Part shown: piece after piece, positions 13,601 through 24,627 of the stretch
Layout of the letters: each line of letters begins with the position of its first letter
Position numbering within the stretch: the stretch's first letter is position 1
Assembly: GCA_023375675.1 (NCBI GenBank)
Contig: JALQBC010000008.1
Location: forward strand, 1,178,001-1,242,000
Reading direction: 5' to 3'
Source of the DNA: Cytospora piceicola
Lineage: Eukaryota > Ascomycota > Sordariomycetes > Diaporthales > Cytosporaceae
DNA: 64,000 bases
Made by a program: the position numbers and the translations under genes
The notes under the pieces: model-generated
The model's input: only the letters and a program-made list of their open reading frames with translations
What the model was told of the DNA's origin: nothing
The model's database searches: none

Positions 13601-16600
13601 CGCTGACCTGCATTACACACCTGACACCTCGAACAGCCTCAACATTCCCTCAATGATGACGCCGGCCAATAGGTCCAGCCAACATTCAGTGTGGACTGAT
13701 ATTTCGTACAGCAGTAGAGACTCCCGGCGTCTGGACTACCTTGACGAGCAGAGACATAGCGGAGCTGACGGATCCCGGCCTCAGTCAATTCGAGATGATG
13801 AATCTACTTACCGGCGTCGATACCTTGCGGGAGACTCCTGTTTTTCCAAGGACGAGGATGCGCAGTCTGAGAACCATAAATACCACATGCTGCCAGAGCT
13901 TGATACAGGGGGAGGGCGTGATGCCTCCTACATTGCCAGTCGTGCGCCCCATATTCCAAGGCTACCGGATCATTCGCCGCCGCCACCTCCTGAGACTACC
14001 TCGCGGCCAAATAGTATGTACTATGATGGGCACAGGCCCAGCAGTTCTATGACGAGGGATGACCAAGGATCCATCAGTTTCCCCATATCTCGGAGAGAGA
14101 GTGAAGACTATCATCACAACTCCTCCAGTCCTCAGTCTGTGGACGGACGCTCACTGGCTACAGACAGTGCAACTCTGGCCCAAACGCTCGCCGAAGGTGA
14201 TAGCAAGATTTCAGGGGACGCAGACGACAAAGCCGGCCCAGTAGTCAAGAAAAAGAATCGCCTCCATCAGCGACAAATGGTCATCAAGGAGCTGGTGGAT
14301 ACTGAGGCCGTGTTCGTGAGAGACATGAATGTTGTTGAGGAGATCTACAAGGGCACGGCAGAAGCATGCCCCAGGCTTGATGACCCGACTATCAAACTGA
14401 TCTTCCGTAACACCCACGAGATTGTGGCCTTCCACACAACGTTCTTGAGCGAGCTCAAGGATGGAGTCACGAGTGTGTACGTGCCCAAAGGTCGACGTTC
14501 TCCTGTCATGAAGGAAGAAACAGCAATGTCAGATGCCACCACCATTCGTTCATTTGCCTCGACTGCGGCATCTACCGTACCTTCGACTGCGGCATCCTCC
14601 ACGACGGCAGTGTCACTTTCCGGCACAACCGCAGCGAGTGGCGAGCCAGATGATTCCCAGGACCGGCAGACCGTAATCGGTCCAGCTTTCATCAGGAACA
14701 TCGAACAGATGAGAGCGGCACATGAAGGGTTTTTGCGGACTAGCGACGTTGCCAACAAACGCTTGATTGAGATACAGGAAGACCCGACGGTTAAAGTGTG
14801 GCTGAACGAGTGCAACGAAGTAGCCAAGGACTTGACAGCTGCCTGGAACCTGGATTCTCTCCTCATCAAGCCGATGCAGAGGATCACGAAGTATCCAAAC
14901 CTAATCTCCCAGCTGCTCGAATACACTCCAGAAGATCATCCTGATCGAGAGGGTTTGATCGGTGCCCGGGCGACGGTCGAAACAGCAATCCTGGAAATCA
15001 ACAAGACGAAGAAGAATTTTGAGCTTGTAGGGCAAATTGTGGGGAGAAAACGAAAAGAGTCAGACGTGAAGGCTGGTTTCGCCAGAGCCTTTGGCAAGAG
15101 AGTTGACAAGTTGCAAGCCTCGGGCAACCGGCCACCAGAAGACCCCGAGTATCTCAAGCTCAACGAGAAGTTCAGTGACGACTACCTCCGGCTACAGGTT
15201 GTCCTCAGAGACGTTGAGTTCTACACAAGGCAGGTGTCCACTTATGTTCAAGCGTTCTTGGACTATTTGTCGGCGATAGAGCTCGTGACGAGGCTCCAGC
15301 CGGGTCCATATCCGGAACTAGAGAGCAAATGGGTCCAATTCAATGTCTCTATGAGGGACATCAAGAAAGTGGCCTTGGATCAACATGTAAGCACTCACTG
15401 ATGCGAGTTTGGCAAAGTCAACATCAGCTAACAACACCACAGCTCTTGCAAATCCGGAAACACGTCATTGAGCCATTTGAGCTCGTCATTCAAAGCTACC
15501 AGAACCCTCTCTTAGCCATGAAGAAGCGAAACAAGAGGCGACTCGACTACGAGAAGTCTATACAGGTCAAAAAGGGCGGCAAGAAAATGGATAAGCAACT
15601 CACTGAATTGGTTGAGCATTACGAGGCCCTGAACGACACTCTGAAGAAGGAACTACCGCAGTTGTCGGCACTAACAGAAAAGGTTGGCAACATCTGTCTT
15701 GAGAACATGATCAATATCCAGGCCAAATGGTGGTTCATCTGGAAGGAGAAGGTTCGAGGTGTTGCCGCAATTACAGAACTGCCGGAGGTGTCCGATATAG
15801 TGAGCACCTTCCACCGCGACTTTAAGGACATGGAAGATCAGATTCTGGGACTCGCCCTGCTCAACCCGGCCTCGCGGGTAAGGACTTCGCAGTCAACAAC
15901 CGATGACAGCTCGATGTCCAGGACCAAGTCACGACCGTCTGACATTGGGACCCCTCGAAGTCGGGGGCTGTCTGTCACAAGCGACGTGGCTCCCATACTG
16001 CCAACACCTGACTTCCAACGAAGCGGACAGCTTACAATGTCACCTCCCTCCTCCACCAGCGCTGTTGCTGGCCCCTCTGGCTACTTCTACCGCGACTATT
16101 ACTCTGGCCTCAACTCGCGTGGTCCTGCTTCACCTACATCGTCTGATTTCTCCAATCCACCACGCTCCATCCCTGCTATGGCAGTCCGTCCGGGCACAGG
16201 CCGCAGCTTTGATTCTGGAGTGGTGACGCGACCCAGCATCGACGCTTCGCCTGCACTCGGGGCGCGGCGCGACTCCAATTCGACAAACAATGCGACATCC
16301 TCTATATTTGAGGGCAATCGAGGGTCCGGTCTCTTCCACTCGGCTCTACCAATGACTGAGACAGCGGAGGAGTCGCGACTGTCTTCACGGGCATCGTCTC
16401 GCGAGCGATATACCCCGAAAGGTTACAATATCCTGTGGCTCGCTGCGTCCCTTTTCGAATTCAATATCGAGACGACCAAGCATGAGGCTGGTTATCCTTA
16501 CCTGACATACCAGGCCGGAGAGGTACGTGCTTACCCCCTGGCGTAACATTGCCTTACCGAAGTCAGCTGCTAACCAAGCTCTAGATCTTCGACGTCATCG

Positions 16601-16701
16601 CCGAGAAGGGCGAGTTATGGCTGGCTAAGAACCAGGACGACCCCAGCGACCTCGTCGGATGGATCTGGTCAAAACATTTCGCCAAGCTGGCGGATTCCTG
16701 A
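10629..16701 (+). CDS. Rho-family GEF with DH, BAR and SH3 domains (Gef1/Tuba-like)
   Basis: Predicted guanine nucleotide exchange factor for a Rho GTPase, probably Cdc42, acting in polarity or septation. Exons 10629-15386, 15443-16522 and 16585-16701 join in phase 0 to give 1984 aa. Residues 1 to about 1200 are low-complexity, Ser/Pro/Arg-rich and presumably disordered, with a Lys/Ala/Glu-rich coiled stretch at about residues 620-690. The DH domain is near 1211-1465, with MVIKELVDTEAVFVRDM and LLIKPMQRITKYPNLI. It is interrupted by a Ser/Thr/Ala-rich insert near residues 1290-1350. A BAR-like helical region lies near 1505-1715 and a C-terminal SH3 near 1910-1984 (AASLFEF...GWIWSKHF). No PH domain is seen, which fits the DH-BAR architecture of S. 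pombe Gef1 and animal Tuba. The start at 10629 (AAGATGG) is preferred; the frame is open upstream to 10266. Confidence 0.88.
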
Positions 16702-17986
16702 AGCACACGAACACACACAAGTCTCTTGGGTCATCCCGAAATTACTGCAGATGACGACACGCAAAGTACTTAATTGGGCGTGACATTATGCGTGGCGTTC
16801 TAGAAAGGGACGAATTCTCGTTTCTTGCTCCGTGCCTTTTCTCGGAAGGGAAGGCCTCATTTGAATTTTCATGAGACTCTCATGTGTAATATGCATCATG
16901 ATGATACAAAAGGGAGGGCGGGGGAGAGGACTAGGCATTTATTTTGCAGAGGTTTAGTTAGTGTTATGAAAAGCGGCCTGTTAAGACGATACCAAAGGGG
17001 GGAAGGGGAGGGAAAGGCAGGCGTTTCAATAATTCCTTTTCTCCTTTTTCGTTTTCTTCATTTCATTCGGGAGGCGGGACAAGCAGACCTCGATGGACCT
17101 GCGGCTGCTGCAGCGGCAATGGAAGAACATACCCCCAACCTCGCGTCTAATTTTCTTTTGTCTTTGGAACCTCTTTTCCTCGATCTTGGTCTCCGATTTA
17201 ACGTGTCGGGTATGACTAGCAAGCAGGGTGGAACGGAATCGCGAGTGGGAATTAACCGAAGCAAATCAGACAGAGGCAGAGAAATTCAACCTTTGAGCTT
17301 TGATCTTCATTTTTATTGAAATATCCGTTGTGTTGTGGAATGCAAGGTGTTGGTCCTACCAGATCAACTAAAAGGTCTCCTTGAACCTGTTCCAACCTGT
17401 CAAACAAGACATGTCAGCTTGACGGTTGTACCACTGATGAGGGGAGGTGGCTATCATATTACAATATCATCCCTTGACATAAGGTTTCGTCCGCTGACAG
17501 GTCAGGTTAGGAGAGGTTGATGAATCAACAGTGAACAAAAGCTGTGCCGGTCGCTGTCGTAGCCATCACCAGGAAGATCAGAGTAGTGGAAAATCGGATT
17601 ATATGTCTGGCCCCAACTTGATAAACGAAAATATCACCCACCGATTTCCTCACGAAACAGACAGGCGGGATGAGATGTCTTGCCTTTGGAGCTACCACTC
17701 TAGGGCCCGAGGAGATGTCTTACAATCCTCGTCGCAGTTCGCTGGCTTATCCTTCAGAGACATATATGATCCTCTCTCCAGCTTAGTCTAATCCCCTCTA
17801 CCGTGCCATGCGCGCTATATAAAGTCTATATATCGTTTGCGAAACGTCGGGTCCGTCTATCTATATGAGCATGCCACAGAGCGTTCTATATGAGTACGCA
17901 AGTACGCCCCTTCGCGCCCGGCGTATCGGCAAAGTAAAAAGTGAAAGAAACCGAGAAGATAACGAAACAGAGAGTGAGCCTGAACC
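16702..17986. other. intergenic stretch between convergent genes
   Basis: About 1.3 kb between the stops of the Rho-GEF and the wax-synthase-like gene, so it should be mostly 3' UTR and terminator sequence. Open frames here show no recognisable domain. A purine-rich run is near 16980-17030 and TATATA runs lie near 17815-17840. Confidence 0.55.
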
Positions 17987-19762
17987 TCACAATGAAATCC
18001 CACTATCCCACCAGTGCCCCCCGACATGCCACCCAGGCCACATGAGCCAGTCCCACCTCCACCAGGAATCCCCCGGCCTGCCGAGCCCGAGCGCCCTCAG
18101 CGGCGACGCGGGCACCGGCTCCAGCAGCCATATCCCCGACCGGGCCATGTCGTCGCAGAACCAGTACTGCGTCGCGCACAGCCACCCGAACACGACGGCC
18201 AGGTTCCCCGCCCTCCTCGCCGCGCGCGGCAGCCTCCCGAGCGCCGGGCCCGCCGCGGCGCACAGGGCGCCCTGCAGCAGCGCGCCGGCCCACGCCAGCA
18301 TGAAGAAGACGGGCGGGCTCCAGGGCCTGCTGGGCGGGAGGCAGCTCACGCTGCCGAGGGAGTGCAGGAAGGCGCTCTGGGCGAAGGCGACGAGGCCCGC
18401 CAGGGCCTTGCCGGGCGGGGACCGGGGGTCCAGGCGGCCCCGGCGCGCCAGCCAGAGGGCCGGCGCGCTGAAGGCCACGCGGAAGGTCTGGTGCCACCAG
18501 CCGCCCCAGAAGCCGGCGAGGCCCTTGTCGAGGACGTTGGGGGCGAAGGCGCCGTAGGTGGAGGGGTAGTGCCAGAGCTCGGCGCGGGTGCCCAGGAGCC
18601 GGCGGGGGAGGAGGTAGAGGCAGATGAGCTGCCAGAGGGACATGAGGAGCTCGATGGCGATGATGATGGCGGAGAAGGAGAGCATGGCGCGGTAGGTGAA
18701 GAGGACCGGCGGCGGGAGCGCGGCGAGGAAGGGGGGGAGGGGCAATGTGCTGGTGGAGGAGGAGAAGGCCGTCGCCTTCGTTGCTGAGGCGAACTCCGGG
18801 CCTAGGATGAAGTGCGGGTCCTTCATCATGAGCACGCTGCCGACGTCGAGGGCCAGGTAGCCGAGGACCATGGGGAGCAGCTGCGCGCGGGCGAGGGCGG
18901 CGCGGGTGGTGAAGCGGCGGTAGCCCTGGCGTGTGGACAGCGGGATGGAGCTGATGTCGACGGGGGCGAGGCTCTGCGGCTTCTCGGGCCTGCTGAAGTG
19001 CGGGATGATGGGGACGGTCCAGTTCCAGCCGGTCCCGCGGAACGAGGTGACGAGGTCGTAGGACCAGCTGAGGCGGGTCAGGAAGGGCGCGGTGGCCGGG
19101 TATGCCTGCCAGTAGTACTCATATCCTTGGTCTAGGCTCCTCTGGATGTCCTCATCTGGCGCCTGGACTGCGTGCCGTTCTGTCGGTTCTGTGGAGCCCT
19201 CCGAATGGCCGTTTGCCTGCAAGTGCTGCAGATTTCCCTTCCCTTTGGCGTTCCCATTCAGAGAGACACCACTTGCCGTCCCATTGACCACCGGCTGAGA
19301 GCCCGTTGCCGTCGTGCGCTTCCTCCTCTCGACCCTCTCAGCCTCAAACTGCGGGCTCATCCAGATCAACAAGGTCGCAGTCCAGAGGATGCCCCAGGCC
19401 TGCATAAGCCCGACCGCATAGCCAATAGCAAAGTTAGCGCTGGAGGTCGTCACGGCCTGGTGCAGGTTGAAGGCCAGGATGAACAGCCAGAGCAGGTACC
19501 GCGCCCTGTAGAGCCACGGGCGGCCGGTGTGCGGGACGGAGAAGTAGAGGATGGGCAGGGCGACGGTGCCGAGGACGGAGTAGGGCACGACGAAGGGCTT
19601 GAGGGTGCCGGCGGCGAGCTCGTGGCTGAACTGCAGCCTGTAGAGGTCGCGGACGTAGGCGCCGAGGTTGGGCAGGCGGTGGGACAGGGCGATGGGCATG
19701 TCGAGGCGGACGGACCGCCCTGGTGATGATGGGTGGAGGGCGGCGTCGAGGATTGGCCACAT
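17987..19762 (-). CDS. wax-synthase-domain integral membrane acyltransferase-like protein
   Basis: Single-exon 591-aa multi-pass membrane protein of the fungal wax-synthase-like (MBOAT-related) type. Members of this family transfer acyl or acetyl groups to hydroxyl groups of lipids or secondary metabolites; the substrate here is unknown. Hydrophobic helices occur at the N-terminus (VVPYSVLGTVALPILYFSV, YLLWLFILAF), near residues 365-395 and in the C-terminal third. The family signature is the block ELWHYPSTYGAFAPN followed by GFWGGWWHQTFR, whose His is the likely active-site residue. A hydrophilic low-complexity loop lies at about residues 145-200. The gene is notably GC-rich compared with its flanks, which creates long antisense open frames. 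No biosynthetic partners are adjacent. The family call is good; the reaction is inference. Confidence 0.82.
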   Translation of the reverse strand: MWPILDAALHPSSPGRSVRLDMPIALSHRLPNLGAYVRDLYRLQFSHELAAGTLKPFVVPYSVLGTVALPILYFSVPHTGRPWLYRARYLLWLFILAFNLHQAVTTSSANFAIGYAVGLMQAWGILWTATLLIWMSPQFEAERVERRKRTTATGSQPVVNGTASGVSLNGNAKGKGNLQHLQANGHSEGSTEPTERHAVQAPDEDIQRSLDQGYEYYWQAYPATAPFLTRLSWSYDLVTSFRGTGWNWTVPIIPHFSRPEKPQSLAPVDISSIPLSTRQGYRRFTTRAALARAQLLPMVLGYLALDVGSVLMMKDPHFILGPEFASATKATAFSSSTSTLPLPPFLAALPPPVLFTYRAMLSFSAIIIAIELLMSLWQLICLYLLPRRLLGTRAELWHYPSTYGAFAPNVLDKGLAGFWGGWWHQTFRVAFSAPALWLARRGRLDPRSPPGKALAGLVAFAQSAFLHSLGSVSCLPPSRPWSPPVFFMLAWAGALLQGALCAAAGPALGRLPRAARRAGNLAVVFGWLCATQYWFCDDMARSGIWLLEPVPASPLRALGLGRPGDSWWRWDWLMWPGWHVGGHWWDSGISL

Positions 19763-20686
19763 GGTTGTTGCGTGCGCTATGGGGAAACCCCGAGGTTGAG
19801 TAGTAAGGTACTAAGTAGCGAGGTGGTAGCTTGGTTTGGTTTGGTTTAGTTTACTTAGGGGTGAGGCTATGTCCGCCGTTGTCAAATCATGATATCGTGT
19901 ATGTAGGTATGTATGTAAGTAAGTATTGTTGTATGTAATTATGTACCTGGGTTTTCTTCCCAGGACATTTCCTTTTTGGTCAGTCGGTCACACGATCGTC
20001 AAAAAACGACCCTCGAGTGTCATGCCATACAAAATCAAGAACACGAAGAGGAAGAAAAAAAAGAGATTTCGTATTCCGTAAGAATGATATATACCCTCCT
20101 CTTTTTTTGTTGAAAACCCCAACATGTTTGTCCCCAGGCCAACCAACACAACGTGTCACATATCGATATCGCATCATGCAAAAGTCCTGCAGACTGTGCC
20201 TGCATGGAGTACTTGAAATACTTGGAATACTTGACATACTTACTGCATACACTGCACTCATAGATGCAACACACGACACACGACGCGCCATCATCATCAT
20301 CAGTGGCTCAGAAGTCGTCCTGACGTCAACGCTAACCGGGAGACTTTTACCTCGGTACTTATCTACTGTGGTATTTATCACACGCCTATGGGCCCTGTGA
20401 ACCGGCAGCCTGGGACACCCGCTAGCATGCTAGCCCCACCAACGCTCCAGCGGCAAACAGACTACCTAGGTACCTACTGTAGGTACGTATACACAGTAGT
20501 GAGTACCTAGGTATAATTAGAAGTACTGTAGGACCACTGTAGCACTGGTACTGGTACCACCTGCAGGGAAGATGAACCTCGGGAGATCCGACGGCCTGGG
20601 CCGGTCCAAGCCGTTGCGCCCGTCCATCCCGTTTTAAGCTTTAGATGCTTCAGATCGCCCCCATCCAAGATCTACCTTGCATTGTA

Positions 20687-20716
20687 TTGCCTTGCCTTGC
20701 CTTGCCTTGCCTTGCC
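20687..20716. repeat. CTTGC pentanucleotide tandem array
   Basis: Consecutive CTTGC units (about six) lie in the intergenic region, with two further diverged copies just downstream. It is a simple repeat of no evident function. Confidence 0.85.
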
Positions 20717-21689
20717 TCACCTAATTACCTTGCCTCACAGACAATCATCGTGAGACAGGGAATTGGTCACGGCCGTCCAAGCCCAAAGCCCAAAACAATT
20801 AAGAAGGCACGAGTATGGAGAGCCGGGTCTGCAAAAGAATATATTTATAATAAATTCAATACCGGTAAGCATGTTGGAACTTGCACCTGTGGGCTGTTCC
20901 GCTATGTTGGTTGTAATCCCTCGAGGCTGTACTGCAAATATAAAACACATCTATCCACCTGTGCTATATCCATCTGTGATATATCCACCTGTGCCGCACC
21001 AATGTGACCGTCGTAGTCGCCGCGCGACAAGCTGGCCCTACCCAGGTGCCCACTTTCCCGACTCGCATCTGCCCAGCAGCCAGCGGACAGCATACCTCCA
21101 AGTATGGACGATACTTTTTATATAACCTGAGAGTATCTGCTATTATATCACTATTTCGTAGTAGGCATCGAGTAAGCGATTTGAGTAACTTGACTTGGCT
21201 ATTGCAAGGCTGAGACGGTTGGCTGCGGGTCTGTGAAAGGTGCTAAGACACCAGACGGAAGAGTAATCATGTCCTATACCAAGACTGAGCGGAATAGAAA
21301 GGTGCAAAAAGTTATTACCGCTCCACCGTAGTACTACCTAGTATATTTTGAGAGTCATGGAGAAGAACGATCAAACAAGGTCCAACCTGTGGCCCATTAG
21401 GATGCATATTTCCACCTCTTCTGGCCTTGAGCTATATCGTGTTACAAGCTTGTGGTATCAGCCCCGTCTTGTCCCAACACACAAGTAAGGTCCGACTCTA
21501 TGGATGGCGACCGAGATATGGGGTTGCGAGGCCTTCAACCATGTGTTGGTAGCTTCATCCAATGGTTGAGTTTATTCCTTCGACCCTGAGACGCCAAATG
21601 GATACCGGCAATTCGAGAAAAGGTCTATTAATGGATTGCGGAAGAAGCAGTGGAGGATCCTTGATGTCGTTGATGGCGAGCAAATGGTC

Positions 21690-21696
21690 TATAAAA
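21690..21696 (+). promoter_or_regulatory. putative TATA box of the CxxC-rich gene
   Basis: TATAAAA lies about 340 bases upstream of the ATG at 22037. It is followed by a pyrimidine- and CA-rich leader (about 21740-21900) typical of fungal transcription start regions. A short upstream open frame begins at ATG 21926 and ends before 22037. Confidence 0.45.
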
Positions 21697-22036
21697 GAGC
21701 TGTTGAAACCACGAGAAACGGCTTGAAGAACCTCATTCTCCAAAGCATCATCAGTACAGCACAGCACATCCACTTCATTCCAACCCATCAGACAACAAGA
21801 ACAAAAACCTCGTCTTCGTACAACATTATCCTTACCGTCGACACTCCCGTATATACATCTTTTAAGAACGTCAATCTGTACTCAATAAACAGAAATTCGT
21901 TAGTTCCCAGCCCTCGTTTGCAATCATGACTACGAACTTTCGGCATTCCTCATTCTTTGGAACAATGAGTTCTTCCAGGTCATACACACTGGTCACAAAG
22001 CTAACATAGAAAAAAAGGCTTTCGACAAACATCAAT

Positions 22037-22511
22037 ATGCCTCGCGGGGAATGCAACAAGTGCTACGGAACCCGCATATGCCAGATGTGCGATGGCAAGC
22101 GTGCCTGTCCCGTTTGCAAGTCGGTAAAGCATCTTGACAAGCACGGACGACCTGACGAATCGTATGACCGTTGCGATCTTTGCAAGGGTATAGGCCATTG
22201 CGAGGAATGCGTCCGCTACCCTGGGAAGTGCCGATGGTGTCCAGTAGACAAGAGACCCACGTGCAAGAAGTGCGCCCGGAACGGCGCGTGCAATACTTGC
22301 TGCGGCACTGGTGATTGTCGCCGCCATACGGGAAAAGGTTGTAAAGGCTGCAAGAATAATTCAGGGGCATGCCCGGACTGCCAGGGCTCTGGGTACTGCC
22401 TACCTTGTTTACAGAGATGGCTACCAAGGGCTTATTGAATGGGCCGTTTGCAAGGGACACCCTGAAAAGCTGTCTCATGGTTGCGGATATTGCAAGGACA
22501 CAGATAGATAG
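22037..22511 (+). CDS. small cysteine-rich CxxC-repeat (zinc-ribbon-like) protein, probable frame break
   Basis: The first frame (22037-22438) encodes 133 aa with more than 25 cysteines, mostly as CxxC pairs. Many are spaced as CxxCxGxG, as in the DnaJ zinc-binding module (for example CPDCQGSGYC and CDLCKGIGHC). There is no signal peptide and no J domain, so it is likely an intracellular metal-binding protein. After CLQRWLPRAY the frame stops, but the next frame continues the same pattern (EWAVCKGHPEKL...CGYCKD) to a stop at 22511. The pattern needs a one-base frame change near 22395-22435. This could be an indel, a sequencing error or an unusual intron; the only obvious GT...AG pair (22388-22409) is just 22 nt, too short for a normal intron. 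The function is unknown. A TATA box and leader suggest the gene is expressed. Confidence 0.6.
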
Positions 22512-24161
22512 ATGCCCGGTTTTCGAGAGAGATAGGGCACCAGGACAGATAGATGGTTTTGGCTCGGCTGTGCCAAGCCCTTTATCCAATTGGACACCGC
22601 AGGCTGGTTTGTCCAAGTTTAGGATCTCCTCTCCTTCGAAAACGTTTCCTATCATGTGGTGGACAACATAGACCAGCATCCCATTGACCGTTAGCTATAT
22701 TGACATAATAATTTCTCGTTCCGAAAGAGTGGAGGTGCTTCTCGTGACTTGATAGTATCAAGCTTCGCCAATCTATAATATTCATAATGAAGAGCAGGAC
22801 ATTGTGATAGTCACAGTTTAGAACTTCACCATCGAATTCCGACGATCGTACGCCATTCCCTCAGATATCCCATTTGAAGCATTTGTATTAAGCTATGTGG
22901 ATTTTGTACAGGATTTCGACGACATGACCAAGGACTTGTCGTTCCGACACGTGATGCTTGTATAATCTTATATGTGTAGCGCCCAATACCATGAGACTTC
23001 ACCCCTGCACCGCCCCTCGATCCATTCTGAGCTTGGGAGATGGTCGCTTGCGACAAAGGACAAATTCTAGCTCCCTCCTTCAGCGGACCGTTATACCTCT
23101 CAAGCAGCTGCGGCCATATCACCCCAGTGTCATAAAGATCGACTTCACCAACCCGATCTGGGAAGTTCCCACTTGCCTATATTGGACGACTTCAATGTTT
23201 TCTATGATTATTTCACTTCATATCTCTACCTATCCTTACTTGATGCCTCAATTGAAGATCCGTCTTCATTAACTCTGTTCTTGAAGCGTCCCGAGGACAT
23301 TTCAAGTACTGTCATCGATGGAGGGTGCGTGCCTTCGCGCAGTGGTTCTTGGTTAATACCTCCTACCTAGGCTTACGAAAAGTCCACCTATTGTTTACCT
23401 GGTGCTTAGACGTTGAACTTATAGATACAAAAGCGATTTATGAAGGCTGACATTGACTCGCGTACGAGATACCTAGGTAATCTAGGTAGAGACCTAGATA
23501 GCCAGAGCTATTGGGCTTCAAATGTTCTGATCACTTTCTTGCTTACTTCGTTCGCCCTTTCATGAGTACACTGCTGGATGACTGATTCTGTTCCTTACTA
23601 TATGGTTATAGTCAGTCACGAGAGCTTCTAAGTTCTGCCAACAACTTGAGAACGCATTATTTATATATATATGATAAAGACAACAGTCCATTCCAGTGGA
23701 GAATCGCCCTGGTGAAATCTGTTTCTCGAGCCTGCCTGCCCAAGTACACAACAAGCCAGCATTCAGACAGTTATACAGAAAAGTCCCTCCAGTCAAGTCG
23801 GTACACTGGTATCCATCCCACTTGATTAGTCCCATCCGGTAAAACGATAACCCATCCAAGGTTTGCAGAGAGGAACGAGTAATACGACTGACTGTATGAC
23901 TGTCCCTGTTCGATCCGGCCGTGGAATGATTAAAAGCACTGTCGAGATTCTCTATCAACCCAGCCTGCCAAGTGTATCCGACCCAGCCCCTTAACCCAGC
24001 CCTGCCCTAGTGTTAATTTGACGACGAAAGAGAACAAACGAATCGGGAACGAAACGAAACGAAACGAAACGTTAGAAGATATGGTTATCCGCCAATGTAG
24101 GTAGGTGTGCAAGTAAGTGCCTGGCGGTTTTGGTAGTGTGTGGTAGTATCGTTAGATCGTA

Positions 24162-24242
24162 TAGTAGTAGTAGTGGTAGTAGTAGTAATAGTAGTAGTAG
24201 TAGTAAGTATGCTTCTTGCTTGCTTGCTTTCTTGCTTGCTTG
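24162..24242. repeat. GTA trinucleotide and CTTG tetranucleotide microsatellites
   Basis: An imperfect AGT/GTA array (about 24162-24206) is followed by TGCT/CTTG units (about 24213-24242). Both lie in the presumed 3' flank of adenylate cyclase. Confidence 0.85.
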
Positions 24243-24441
24243 TCCGGGAAAATGAGGGGGTATATAGACGCAGACGCTTGCGACACTTTCCCCTAACGAG
24301 AAACCGAAACGAAAGGCCCAGACCCAAAGGTCCACCCCCACCCCAAGCACCTTTCCTTCCCCCAGTCCCAAGCCTCATATTACATGATTCAGTTCCCAAC
24401 CAAACAGCAGGCCCAAAGGAATCTCTTCTCTTCTTCTTTTT

Positions 24442-24474
24442 CTTCTTATCATCCTTCTTATCATCCTTCTTATC
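24442..24474. repeat. 12-bp tandem repeat (TTCTTATCATCC)
   Basis: Two full copies and one partial copy of a 12-bp unit lie in a pyrimidine-rich tract, about 150 bases downstream of the adenylate cyclase stop codon. Confidence 0.8.
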
Positions 24475-24627
24475 ACACGCACAACACACAAGAAGAGAGG
24501 GTATTACAAGAGACGTATATCAATATATCTAGACCTATTCAAGCACCAAGTAGGGAGTAGCAGGCAAGCCAGGGCAGCTGACGGGTATAACCTGTGCGTC
24601 GATGGGTGGGCGGATGGCCGGGGGTGT

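Larger units (their letters stand above)
19763..22036. other. intergenic stretch, AT-rich with short tandem repeats
   Basis: About 2.3 kb between the divergent wax-synthase-like gene and the CxxC-rich gene. It contains TTTGG/GGTTT repeats near 19830-19850, a CTTGC pentamer array at about 20687-20716, and a dense cluster of TACCTAGGTA and GTAGGTAC palindromes at 20461-20520. No conserved coding sequence was recognised. The right end holds the putative promoter and leader of the CxxC-rich gene. Confidence 0.55.
22512..24627. other. intergenic stretch with several microsatellites
   Basis: About 2.1 kb between the CxxC-rich gene and the stop of adenylate cyclase. No conserved gene was recognised. 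One short open frame at 23173-23370 (+) has a protein-like composition but no identifiable domain. ACCTAGGT motifs occur near 23365 and 23471. The right half, downstream of the adenylate cyclase stop, is a run of simple repeats. Confidence 0.55.

Noticed and set aside
18014..18787. 257-aa open frame on the + strand
   Set aside because: Antisense shadow of the wax-synthase-like gene, made almost only of Glu, Gly, Arg and Ala.
22388..22409. 22-nt GT...AG segment as an intron in the CxxC-rich gene
   Set aside because: It would restore the frame, but it is far shorter than any known fungal spliceosomal intron and lacks room for a branch site.
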